A stretch of DNA of 64,000 nt from assembly GCF_900105675.1 (NCBI RefSeq), contig NZ_LT629786.1, positions 6,386,001 to 6,450,000 on the forward strand. Reading direction: 5' to 3'. The DNA comes from Pseudomonas synxantha (lineage in GTDB: Bacteria > Pseudomonadota > Gammaproteobacteria > Pseudomonadales > Pseudomonadaceae). The notes beneath the pieces were generated by a model that saw nothing but the letters and a program-made list of their open reading frames with translations, did no database searches and had not been told where the DNA came from. Both the position numbers and the translations under genes were made by a program. Below, piece after piece: positions 7,589 through 15,531 of this stretch; positions within the stretch are counted from its first letter, which is position 1, and every line of letters starts with the position of its first letter.

Positions 7589-9904
7589 ATGAGTCTGTTC
7601 AAGTCCTTGCCTCTGGCTGTGTTAGTGGTCGGTAGCAGCAGTTGGTCGCCGACCCAGGCCGCCGAAACGCCTGCGCCTGCCAGCAAGGGCGACAGCGCCA
7701 GTGGCCAGTTGGAAACCGTCACCGTGACCGCCAGGCGGCGCACCGAAAGTGCCCAGGCCGTGCCGACGCCCATGAGTGTGGTTGGCGGCCAGGCGCTGGA
7801 GACCCAGCGGGTGTACCGGATCCAGGATTTGCAGCAACTGGTGCCCAGCGTCAACGTCGCTTATATGCATGCGCGTCAGTCCAGCGTGTCGATCCGCGGC
7901 CTGGGCAACAACCCGGCCAGCGATGGCCTGGAAGGCAGCGTGGGGCTGTATATCGACAACGTCTACCTCGGGCGCCCGGGCATGGCGGTGTTCGACCTGA
8001 TGGACATCGAGCAGCTTGAAGTCCTGCGCGGCCCCCAGGGCACTTTGTTCGGCAAGAACACCACCGCCGGGGTGATCAATATCAGCACCCGCGCACCGAG
8101 CTTTACCCCCGAACGCAGCATTGAAACTTCCTTGGGCGAGGACGGTTATTTCCAGACCAAGGGCACGATTTCAGGCCCACTCAGCGATGACCTGGCGGGG
8201 CGTTTCTCGGCCTATCGCACGCGCAGCGACGGCGATATCAAGAACGAACACGACGGCCATGACCTGAATGGCGGCTCGCGCCAGGGCTTTCGCGGGCAAT
8301 TGCTGTACAAGCCCAACGAGGCCTTCAACCTGCGCTGGATCGGTGACTACAACGAAGAAGATTCCAGCGCCGGCACCCGCGTGTTGTACAGCACCGGGCC
8401 GACCATCAATGGCACCAACCTGTATCAAGCCCGGGCCAATGCGGCGGGGGCTATCCTGGTGGATGGCACCCATCGCAAGGTCAACCTGGACAACGACCAG
8501 CACGTCACCGTGTTCCAGGGTGGCACCTCGCTGGAAGCCAACTGGACGCTGCCGAGTGACTTCACGCTGACCTCGGTGAGTGCCTACCGCTGGTGGAATT
8601 TCACCCCGCGCAATGATGACGGTCTCAACGTACCGGCGTCTTACAACGCCGGGGTGTCGGTGGAAGACAAGCAGTGGTCCCAGGAATTTCGCCTGGCATC
8701 GCCTACGGGGGGCTTCTTTGATTACGTGCTCGGCGCCTACTACTTCGGTTCCGACCTGGATAACAAGTCCTTCGCCTATTACGGACCCAAGGCCGACATC
8801 TGGAATGGCACGCCAACTGGCGCGTTGAACAATGTCAGCAGCATCGGCAACGGGCATATCCGCACCGACAGTTTTGCGCTGTTCGCCCAAGGCACCTGGC
8901 ACCTGACCGAGCAGCTGGATTTTACCGCTGGCCTGCGCGGCACCTATGAGGAAAAAAGCGCCTGGGTCACGCGCAATGCCCCGGTGGGCGGCGCCGCCGT
9001 GACCGGCGGTGCGGCCACGGCGCGGCGTGGGCGTACCGGGGCCTATGACTCCGGCGACCTGACTCAGTACAGCACCACCCCGTCGGGGCTGCTGAACCTC
9101 AGTTATCACTTCAATGAAAGCTTGCTGGGCTACGCAACGCTGTCCCATGGTGAGAAGTCCGGCGGGGTCAACCTGGCGGTGGGGTCTGCCCCGACGGCCG
9201 GGGCCGACTCGCTGCTGATCGGCACCGAGCGCGCCAACAATGCCGAGCTGGGTTTCAAGAGCACCTTGTGGGACCGCCGTCTGCAACTCAACGCCAACCT
9301 GTTCTGGACCCAGGTCAACGGCTACCAGACAAACGCCTACGATCAGGACAACCGCGTGCAGTACCTGACCAACGCCGGCTCTGTACGCTCGCGGGGCGTG
9401 GAAGTGGAAAGCACCCTGGTGCCGATCAAGGGCCTGACCCTGAATATCAACGGCTCGTTCAATGACGTGAGTTACCTGTCATACAAGGATGCGCCATGCC
9501 CGCCGGAAGTCAGCCTGCGCCCGGGTGCGCCGGCGTCCTGCGACTTGAGCGGCCATCAGGTGGTGGGGGCGTCAAAGTGGATCGCCAATGCCAACGGCGA
9601 GTACAAGTGGAACCTGGCCAACGGCTTCGAACCCTACGTCACTGCCAGCTATGCGTTCCGCTCCAAAGCGGTGGGTACGGTGGAAGATTCCGACTACGGG
9701 CAGATCCCGGCCTATGCGGTGGTCAACTTATCAACCGGCCTGCGCGGCAACTATGACCAAGGGCAGTGGGATGTGTCGCTGTGGCTGAAAAACGCCTTCG
9801 ACAAGACCTACTACACCACGCTGTGGACCGGCGGTAACGGCGGCTATGAAGGTTTGCTGGGCACGCCGCGCACCCTAGGCGTGACTGGGCGCTACGACTT
9901 CTAG
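7589..9904 (+). CDS. TonB-dependent outer-membrane receptor (sulfate-ester uptake candidate, SftP-like)
   Basis: 771-residue outer-membrane receptor. ATG 7589 has SD GGAG at 7578-7581. A signal peptide ends near SWSPTQA-AE, followed by a TonB box (ETVTVTARR) around residue 43. The plug domain covers roughly residues 55-170 (PMSVVGGQALETQRVYRIQDL, SVSIRGLGNNP, VLRGPQGTLFGKNTTAGVIN). The 22-strand barrel ends in the aromatic GRYDF. It has no siderophore-specific partner genes. Location among atsK, sulfatase and sulfonate ABC genes argues for import of bulky sulfate esters or sulfonates, as known for SftP in P. putida. Its 3' end overlaps the convergent MFS gene by 30 bases. A tonB-exbB-exbD operon lies 2.8 kb downstream. 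Confidence 0.85.
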   Translation: MSLFKSLPLAVLVVGSSSWSPTQAAETPAPASKGDSASGQLETVTVTARRRTESAQAVPTPMSVVGGQALETQRVYRIQDLQQLVPSVNVAYMHARQSSVSIRGLGNNPASDGLEGSVGLYIDNVYLGRPGMAVFDLMDIEQLEVLRGPQGTLFGKNTTAGVINISTRAPSFTPERSIETSLGEDGYFQTKGTISGPLSDDLAGRFSAYRTRSDGDIKNEHDGHDLNGGSRQGFRGQLLYKPNEAFNLRWIGDYNEEDSSAGTRVLYSTGPTINGTNLYQARANAAGAILVDGTHRKVNLDNDQHVTVFQGGTSLEANWTLPSDFTLTSVSAYRWWNFTPRNDDGLNVPASYNAGVSVEDKQWSQEFRLASPTGGFFDYVLGAYYFGSDLDNKSFAYYGPKADIWNGTPTGALNNVSSIGNGHIRTDSFALFAQGTWHLTEQLDFTAGLRGTYEEKSAWVTRNAPVGGAAVTGGAATARRGRTGAYDSGDLTQYSTTPSGLLNLSYHFNESLLGYATLSHGEKSGGVNLAVGSAPTAGADSLLIGTERANNAELGFKSTLWDRRLQLNANLFWTQVNGYQTNAYDQDNRVQYLTNAGSVRSRGVEVESTLVPIKGLTLNINGSFNDVSYLSYKDAPCPPEVSLRPGAPASCDLSGHQVVGASKWIANANGEYKWNLANGFEPYVTASYAFRSKAVGTVEDSDYGQIPAYAVVNLSTGLRGNYDQGQWDVSLWLKNAFDKTYYTTLWTGGNGGYEGLLGTPRTLGVTGRYDF

Positions 9905-11062
9905 GTCAGTGCGATAGGTGGCCGGGCTGAACACCCGTGTCACCAGCAGCATCGCCACCACCGTCACGGTCAACACCACCCAGGCGCTGATAAACGTGCC
10001 GGTGAGTTCGCGCAGCCAACCGGTCAGCCATGGCGAAATCGCATTGATCAAAAAGCCCACGCCTTGCACGAACGCCGCCAGTTGCCCGGCTTGGCGAGGG
10101 TCGCGATGGTGGTCGAGGGTCAGCAGCAGGCTCAGGGCAAAACACGCACCCAGGCCAAAGCCGATCAGCGCCACCCACAAATGCGGGAATTGCTGCGGCG
10201 CCATCAGCAGGCCGAGGTAGCCGACAGTTTGCGCCAGCAGGCTGATGCCCAGCAGTGGGCGCCGGTCGATGCCGCGTTGCGCCAGCACCGGCATCAGCAG
10301 TGCGGCAATTACCTGGAAGATGGTCATGAAGGCCAGCAACGAACCGCTTGGCAGCACACCCCAGCCCAGTTGCTGATAGTAGGCGGGCAGCCACGCCACC
10401 ATGCTCATGTAGCCGCAGTTAACCAGGCCGAAATACAGCGCCAGCAGCCAGGCGCGACGGTTGCGCAAGCCCTCGAACGCGGGCGCCTGCTGCAGATTTC
10501 TGGCGGCGCCCAGCGGCAGCCAGGCCCACAACAGCAACGCCCCCAGCGCCGGTAGGAGCCACACGCCAAGGCCTGCCTGCCATTGCTGGAAATGCGTGGC
10601 CACCACCGGGCTGAGCAGCGCCGCCAGCCCACCGCCGGCCATCAGCGAGGCCGAATACACGCCCATCGCCACCGGCACGCGGTGATGGAATTCGCGCTTG
10701 ATCATGGCCGGCACCAACGCCTGGATCAGTGCCACCCCCGCGCCGCCGAGCAAGGCGGTGACCAGCAGCGCCGACGCCTGGCCCATCAGCCAGCGCGCCA
10801 GGCACGCCAGCAGAATCATCATCAAGCCCAGGGCGATGCCGCGACGTTCGCCCAAGCGGGCTTCCACGCGCACGCCCACCAATGCCACCAGGCCCATGCA
10901 TATCACCGGCAGGCTGGTGAGCAGGGCGCTGCTCTGGAAGCTCAAGCCGGTGGCCTGGCGAATCTCGCCGAGCAAGGGGCTGATGGAACTGAGGATGGGG
11001 CGCAGGTTCAAGCCGAGCACCACCAGCAGGCCCCAGCCAGCGAGGGATTTATTCAGGGTCAT
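9875..11062 (-). CDS. MFS transporter, CynX/NimT family
   Basis: 395-residue, roughly 12-helix major facilitator. The N-terminus (MTLNKSLAGWGLLVVLGLNLRPILSSISPLL) has the GLNLRP pattern typical of CynX/NimT carriers. The cytoplasmic loop VRVEARLGERRGIALGL follows helix 2. Substrates of this family include cyanate, 2-nitroimidazole and other small anions. It is the second gene of a two-gene unit: its ATG overlaps the last 14 bases of the deaminase gene. Its stop lies inside the 3' end of the TonB receptor. A link with purine or pyrimidine uptake is suggested by the deaminase; there is no direct evidence. Confidence 0.75.
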   Translation of the reverse strand: MTLNKSLAGWGLLVVLGLNLRPILSSISPLLGEIRQATGLSFQSSALLTSLPVICMGLVALVGVRVEARLGERRGIALGLMMILLACLARWLMGQASALLVTALLGGAGVALIQALVPAMIKREFHHRVPVAMGVYSASLMAGGGLAALLSPVVATHFQQWQAGLGVWLLPALGALLLWAWLPLGAARNLQQAPAFEGLRNRRAWLLALYFGLVNCGYMSMVAWLPAYYQQLGWGVLPSGSLLAFMTIFQVIAALLMPVLAQRGIDRRPLLGISLLAQTVGYLGLLMAPQQFPHLWVALIGFGLGACFALSLLLTLDHHRDPRQAGQLAAFVQGVGFLINAISPWLTGWLRELTGTFISAWVVLTVTVVAMLLVTRVFSPATYRTDLEVVAPSHA

Positions 11063-11510
11063 GCAAGGTTTTCCACTGGTGATACAGCGCGGTCATGCTG
11101 GCGTCGGGCAGGTGCTGAATGGGCAGGCGTTGCGACTCAATGGGCAGGCCGACCTGTTGGCTGATAGCCGCAGTGGACAGGCCGAACGGTTCGGCCATGG
11201 CGTTGCTGGCGGCAAACACCACGCGCTCCACACCGCACAGGTACATGGCGCTCAGGCACATTGGGCAAGGCTGACCGCTGGCGTAGATCACGCAGCCGTC
11301 CAGGCGTGCGCCGAGTTGCCGGCTGGCGGTGCGGATCGCCAGCAGTTCGGCGTGGGCGGTGGGGTCTTGGGTCAGGTGGATCTCATTCACGGCTTCTACC
11401 AACACCTTACCGTGGCGCGTGAGCACCGCGCCGAAGGGCCGGCCGCCCTGGACAACATTGGCGCGGGCCAGAGCAATGGCGCGTTGCAGGTGTGATTGAT
11501 CGTTGGTCAT
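11049..11510 (-). CDS. Cytidine/guanine deaminase-family zinc hydrolase
   Basis: 153 residues from ATG 11510 (MTNDQSHLQRAIALARANV), with a G-rich stretch upstream acting as SD. Zinc and catalytic residues are present: HAE (TAHAELLAIR, around residue 53) and PCPMC (SGQPCPMCLSAMYLCGV, around residues 82-86). Length and motifs fit bacterial guanine deaminase (GuaD of Bacillus) better than tRNA adenosine deaminase TadA. It is translationally coupled to the MFS gene and divergent from a LysR gene. The unit looks like uptake plus deamination of a small nitrogen compound. Confidence 0.75.
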   Translation of the reverse strand: MTNDQSHLQRAIALARANVVQGGRPFGAVLTRHGKVLVEAVNEIHLTQDPTAHAELLAIRTASRQLGARLDGCVIYASGQPCPMCLSAMYLCGVERVVFAASNAMAEPFGLSTAAISQQVGLPIESQRLPIQHLPDASMTALYHQWKTLHDPE

Positions 11511-11602
11511 GCAAGCCCCCGAGTTTGCTGAAAAATGAAGTATGGTCAGCCGACGGGGTATGCTGAAATTAAATATAAACATGCCAATCAGTGGCAAACG
11601 TA

Positions 11603-12466
11603 ATGGTGATGCCTGTGTTCGATCCCGTGTTGTTGCGCAGCTTTGTCGCCGTGGTGGACTGCGGCAATTTCACCCGCGCCGCCGAGCGCCTGCATTTGAC
11701 CCAGTCCACCGTCAGCCAGCAGATCCGCCGCCTGGAAGACGCGGTGGCGTGCCAGTTGCTGGACCGCGACCAGCGCCACGTGGTGGCCACCGCCGAGGGC
11801 GAGCGCTTGCTCGCGTATGCGCGCCGTATCCTGGCACTGCACGAAGAAGCTGCCGACGTGTTGATCAACCAGCAGAGCGACGGTGTGCTGCGCCTCGGTG
11901 TGCCGGAGGATTTTGCCGCCGAGCGCCTGATGCCGCTGCTCTCGGCGTTTGTCGTGGCCTATCCACGGGTGCGATTGGAGGTCACCAGTGGCCTCGGCCC
12001 GGAATTGCAGCGCCAGTACCGGGGTGGGGAGTTCGATGTGTTGTTGGTCAAGCAGATGGGCGACAGCGACGACTGTGTGGCGTCGTGGCCGGAACCCTTG
12101 TATTGGGTCGACAGCCTGAGCACGCCGGCGCTAGGCCGCGACCCACTGCCGCTGGTGGCCTTTCCAGTGGGCGGCCTATACCGCAATGACATGCTCCATC
12201 ATCTCGAGCGCTGCGGTTGGCGCTGGCGTATCGGCTACTCCAGCGCCAGTCTGGCCAGCGTGTGTTCGGCGGTGGCGGCAGGCCTGGGCATCAGCCTGTT
12301 GCCGGAGCGGGTGCTGCAACCCGGCCATCGCATCCTCGGCGCCGAGAGTGGCTTGCCCGCCGTTCACGGTGTGCGGCTGGCGCTGTATGGCCGCAGTGGC
12401 CTGGGTGCGGCGGGGCAAACGTTGTTGACTCAATTGCTGGCGTTGTGTGCTGGAAACCCGCACTGA
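11603..12466 (+). CDS. LysR-type regulator divergent from deaminase/MFS unit
   Basis: LysR regulator of about 288 residues. The HTH (residues 5-65) reads FDPVLLRSFVAVVDCGNFTRAAERLHLTQSTVSQQIRRLE. Possible starts are GTG 11591, ATG 11603 and ATG 11609; none has a strong SD, and 11603 is a compromise. The C-terminal domain includes SVCSAVAAGLGISLLPERVL. It belongs to a different subgroup from the two sulfur LysR paralogues. The divergent layout (92-base gap) makes the deaminase and MFS genes its probable targets. Confidence 0.75.
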   Translation: MVMPVFDPVLLRSFVAVVDCGNFTRAAERLHLTQSTVSQQIRRLEDAVACQLLDRDQRHVVATAEGERLLAYARRILALHEEAADVLINQQSDGVLRLGVPEDFAAERLMPLLSAFVVAYPRVRLEVTSGLGPELQRQYRGGEFDVLLVKQMGDSDDCVASWPEPLYWVDSLSTPALGRDPLPLVAFPVGGLYRNDMLHHLERCGWRWRIGYSSASLASVCSAVAAGLGISLLPERVLQPGHRILGAESGLPAVHGVRLALYGRSGLGAAGQTLLTQLLALCAGNPH

Positions 12467-12700
12467 ACCATACCTTTGCTGAATATTTTGCATGCCTTCA
12501 AAGCATTGGAAAACAATGGCTTGGCGCCAGGCCACAGCGCGCGTGGGTTCGGCGTTGAAGGGTGTTTCGTTTATTCAATTTAGATCTATGTATAACTTTA
12601 AAGATTACTTTAAGAGATAAGCGTCTGGCGTCGATGATTCAGCCCTCGACGGCCGCTCCTGCAGGTCCGTCGGTTGTTCAAAACCGTAGGGAGTGAATCA
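12467..12700 (+). promoter_or_regulatory. AT-rich promoter region before tonB operon
   Basis: The 234-base gap holds CAATTTAGATCTA at 12576-12588, the reverse complement of a sequence in the atsK promoter. An AT-rich tract follows (TATAACTTTAAAGATTACTT). A G-rich SD (AGGGAGTG) precedes the tonB ATG. No ORF is evident in the gap. Confidence 0.4.
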
Positions 12701-13513
12701 ATGGGCAATGTCCAGACCGCCGCCAGTGCACACGAGGCGCAATGGCGCCAGGCACCGAGTGGTGAGTTGGTCGACCTTGGCCGACCGCACCGCGCGCCGT
12801 TGGGGCAATTGCGCCTGCAGAAGACACCGAAGCGTTTCTCGAGCCGTCGTGAAGGGCTTTTGCTCGGGTTACTGGTGTTGGCGCTGCACGGCGCGGTGAT
12901 CTATTGGGTGAGCCAGAAACCTACCCCGGTGCTGCCGATTGTGCCGCCGGAAATTCCGCCGATGACCATTGAGTTTTCCCAGCCGGCGCCGCCGGTGGTT
13001 GAGCCGCCACCGCCCGTACCACCACCCCCGCCGCCACCCGTGGTCGAGCCACCGCCGCCGGTCGTGGATGAATTGGCGGCCAAACCGGCGCCGCCCAAAC
13101 CGGTTCCAAAACCCAAGCCCAAGCCGGTGCCTAAACCAGAGCCCAAGCCGCTACCCAAGGTCGTCGAACAGCCACCTGCACCGCCTACGCCAGCGCCACC
13201 TGCTGCGCCCGTACCAGCGGCACCAGCCCCGGTAACGCCCGCGTCGGCCAACGCCGCGTACCTGAAGAACCCGGCGCCGGAGTACCCGTCACTGGCTCAG
13301 CGGCGCGGCTGGGAAGGCACGGTGTTGTTGCGGGTGCATGTGTTGGCCAGTGGCAAGCCGGGTGAGATCCAGGTGCAGAAAAGCAGTGGTCGCCAGCAAC
13401 TGGATGACGCCGCATTGGCGGCCGTGAAGCGCTGGAGTTTCGTGCCGGCCAAGCAGGGCGATGTGGCCCAGGACGGCTGGGTCAGCGTACCGATCGATTT
13501 CAAGATTCATTAA
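12701..13513 (+). CDS. tonB: TonB energy transducer
   Basis: 270-residue TonB. ATG 12701 (MGNVQTAASA) is preferred over the upstream in-frame ATG because of SD AGGGAG 8-10 bases before it. It has a cytoplasmic extension of about 55 residues, one membrane helix (EGLLLGLLVLALHGAVIYWV), and a long Pro/Lys-rich periplasmic spacer (EPPPPVPPPPPPPVVEPPPP, then KPVPKPKPKPVPKPEPKP). The globular C-terminal domain carries PAPEYPSLAQRRGWEG and ends VSVPIDFKI. It transmits proton-motive energy to TonB-dependent receptors and is followed directly by exbB and exbD. The long N-terminal extension resembles Pseudomonas TonB1 proteins. Confidence 0.9.
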   Translation: MGNVQTAASAHEAQWRQAPSGELVDLGRPHRAPLGQLRLQKTPKRFSSRREGLLLGLLVLALHGAVIYWVSQKPTPVLPIVPPEIPPMTIEFSQPAPPVVEPPPPVPPPPPPPVVEPPPPVVDELAAKPAPPKPVPKPKPKPVPKPEPKPLPKVVEQPPAPPTPAPPAAPVPAAPAPVTPASANAAYLKNPAPEYPSLAQRRGWEGTVLLRVHVLASGKPGEIQVQKSSGRQQLDDAALAAVKRWSFVPAKQGDVAQDGWVSVPIDFKIH

Positions 13514-13564
13514 TTATTCGGCTGCGGTGTGCATGCGCCGCGACCTGCACAGAGGGAAAACATC

Positions 13565-14284
13565 ATGGCATTAGCATCTCCACTTGAATCCATCGAAAGC
13601 GCGGTGATCTGGCTGCTGGTGGCCTTTTCGGTTGCCACCTGGGGTTTGGCCTTATTGAAGGGTGTGCAGTTCGGTCGCCTCAAGGCCCAGGATCGCAAGT
13701 TCCACAAACAGTTCTGGGCGGCGTCGAGCCTCGACTCGGCCGCTGAACTGGCCGAGACCCAACCGGGTGCGGCCGCTCGCGTAGCCCAGGCCGGTTATGC
13801 CGCCATCCAGGTGGGCGACTCCACCCACGCTGCGGATTTAAGCCAGGCGATCAACCATCAGGACCGCCTTGAACGCGCGCTGCGCCAGCAAATCGTACGT
13901 GAACGTCGCTCCCTGGAAACCGGTCTGGCGGTGGTCGCCAGTATCGGCAGCACCTCGCCGTTTATCGGCCTGTTCGGCACCGTATGGGGGATCATGGAAG
14001 CCCTGAAGGGCATCAGCGCTGCCGGGTCCGCCAGCCTGGAAACAGTGGCGGGCCCTATAGGCGCCGCGCTGGTGGCGACCGGCGTGGGGATCGCCGTCGC
14101 CGTGCCTGCGGTGCTGGTCTACAACTATTTCCTGCGCCGCCTGAAGCTGACGGCGGCAGACCTGGATGACTTTGCCCACGACTTCTACAGCCTGGCGCAG
14201 AAGCACTCGTTCCGCGTGCTGCTGCATCCGGCATTGACCAAGGCCAGCGCCGCCAGCCCGCAGAAAGTCAAGGAGGCGTCCTGA
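13565..14284 (+). CDS. exbB: ExbB proton channel subunit
   Basis: 239 residues from ATG 13565 (MALASPLESIESAV) with SD GAGGGA about 9 bases upstream. MotA/TolQ/ExbB family with three membrane helices: IWLLVAFSVATWGLALL, the TSPFIGLFGTVWGIMEAL segment, and GAALVATGVGIAVAVPAVLVYNYFL. It forms the pentameric channel that powers TonB. Middle gene of a tonB-exbB-exbD operon, 51 bases after tonB and one base before exbD. Confidence 0.9.
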   Translation: MALASPLESIESAVIWLLVAFSVATWGLALLKGVQFGRLKAQDRKFHKQFWAASSLDSAAELAETQPGAAARVAQAGYAAIQVGDSTHAADLSQAINHQDRLERALRQQIVRERRSLETGLAVVASIGSTSPFIGLFGTVWGIMEALKGISAAGSASLETVAGPIGAALVATGVGIAVAVPAVLVYNYFLRRLKLTAADLDDFAHDFYSLAQKHSFRVLLHPALTKASAASPQKVKEAS

Positions 14285-14285
14285 G

Positions 14286-14687
14286 ATGGCCTTCTCCACG
14301 CAAGACAGTGATGAGGTGCTGAGCGAGATCAACGTCACGCCGCTGGTGGACGTGATGCTGGTGCTGCTGGTGGTGTTTATCGTCACCGCGCCGCTGTTGA
14401 CCAATTCGATCCCGATCAACCTGCCCAAGACCCAGGCCGTGGCGCCGGTGGAGCAGAAAGACCCGCTGGTGGTGAGCATCGACGGCGCCGGCAAACTGTT
14501 TATCAACAAGCACGAAATCCAGCCGGACCTGCTGGAATTCAACCTGCAGGCGGCCAAGGCCAAGGACCCCGATGTGCGCGTGCAATTGCAGGCTGACGAT
14601 GGGGTGAACTACGGCGAAGTGGCACGCGCCATGGCATCGATTGAGCGCGCGGGGATTACCAAGCTGTCGGTGATTACCGCTCGTTAG
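14286..14687 (+). CDS. exbD: ExbD proton channel subunit
   Basis: 133 residues. The single N-terminal membrane helix carries the essential Asp (INVTPLVDVMLVLLVVFIV; Asp near residue 20), followed by a periplasmic TolR-like domain (LNKH-type segment KLFINKHEIQ). An SD (GGAGG) lies in the last codons of exbB. It completes the TonB motor complex and is followed by an intrinsic terminator. Confidence 0.9.
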   Translation: MAFSTQDSDEVLSEINVTPLVDVMLVLLVVFIVTAPLLTNSIPINLPKTQAVAPVEQKDPLVVSIDGAGKLFINKHEIQPDLLEFNLQAAKAKDPDVRVQLQADDGVNYGEVARAMASIERAGITKLSVITAR

Positions 14688-14712
14688 TTTCAACCCGCCG
14701 CGACAGTTTTTT

Positions 14713-14747
14713 GGGCCGTTTCCTTGGCAGGGTGCGGCCTTTTTTTT
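14713..14747 (+). terminator. Intrinsic terminator after exbD
   Basis: GGGCCG pairs with CGGCC across a 16-base loop, followed by eight T residues. It ends the tonB-exbB-exbD operon. Confidence 0.75.
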
Positions 14748-14826
14748 GCCTGAAATTTAACCTCTGCCGCCAAATCCTAATTTCAATCTCCTAAAGAGTT
14801 GAGTTTTTGGTTATTAATAAATAGCT

Positions 14827-14843
14827 TCTTATTCCTTAACGAA
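14827..14843 (+). promoter_or_regulatory. AT-rich element before hydrolase gene
   Basis: TCTTATTCC-TT-AACGAA recurs almost exactly in the LysR/atsK gap (3597-3614). It follows AATAAATAGC, reminiscent of the other sulfur-gene promoters. Distance to the hydrolase start is 57 bases. Confidence 0.35.
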
Positions 14844-14900
14844 TATATCCCCCGTCCCTATACTGACCAGCAACGTTAAACGCTGCAGGAGGGCACACCC

Positions 14901-15482
14901 ATGCACAGCGAGTCGATTCGTTACCTGATCGTGCCGGGCTGGCAAGGATCGCCAGAGGATCATTGGCAAACCCATTGGCAGCACAGCCTGCCCAATAGCG
15001 CCCGCGTGGAGCAGGCTGATTGGCTGACGCCGCGCCGCGAGGACTGGGTAGCCGCACTGGCCGAGGCGATTGCCGCCGACAGCACGCCGGTGATTCTGAT
15101 CGCCCATAGCCTGGGTTGCATCACCGTCGCGCACTGGGCGGCTACTGCGCCGGTGCATTGCCTGGGTCAAGTGCGCGGCGCGTTGTTGGTGGCGCCGGCG
15201 GATGTCGAACGCCCGGCCTGTGCTCCCGCTTTGCGTAACTTTGCGCCAATTCCCACCGACCTGCTGCCGTTTCCCAGCCAGGTGGTCAGCTCCGACAATG
15301 ACAGCGCCGTCAGCGCCCCCCGGGCCCTGGAGCTGGCGCGCCAGTGGGGCGCCGAGGCCGGCATTTTGTCCGGCGCCGGGCATATCAATGTGAAGTCCGG
15401 CCACCGTCGATGGGAGCAAGGTTTCGCTTATCTCTATCGCCTGCAAAACCGCCTCGAGCATCATGCTCGGCGCAGTGCCTGA
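14901..15482 (+). CDS. RBBP9/YdeN-family alpha/beta hydrolase
   Basis: 193-residue serine hydrolase. ATG 14901 follows SD AGGAGG (14887-14892). The N-terminus YLIVPGWQGSPEDHWQTHW is characteristic of RBBP9/YdeN. The nucleophile sits in AHSLG (around residues 73-77), and the closing catalytic His is in GAGHINVKSGH. No signal peptide, so cytosolic. Substrate unknown. It lies 49 bases before the sigma-54 activator gene and shares a promoter element with the atsK region, so an esterase role in sulfur scavenging is conceivable but unproven. Confidence 0.75.
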   Translation: MHSESIRYLIVPGWQGSPEDHWQTHWQHSLPNSARVEQADWLTPRREDWVAALAEAIAADSTPVILIAHSLGCITVAHWAATAPVHCLGQVRGALLVAPADVERPACAPALRNFAPIPTDLLPFPSQVVSSDNDSAVSAPRALELARQWGAEAGILSGAGHINVKSGHRRWEQGFAYLYRLQNRLEHHARRSA

Positions 15483-15531
15483 TATTTTTTCAACGCCCCG
15501 TCCCTGAGTGGATTGGGGGCGGGAGCCTGCC

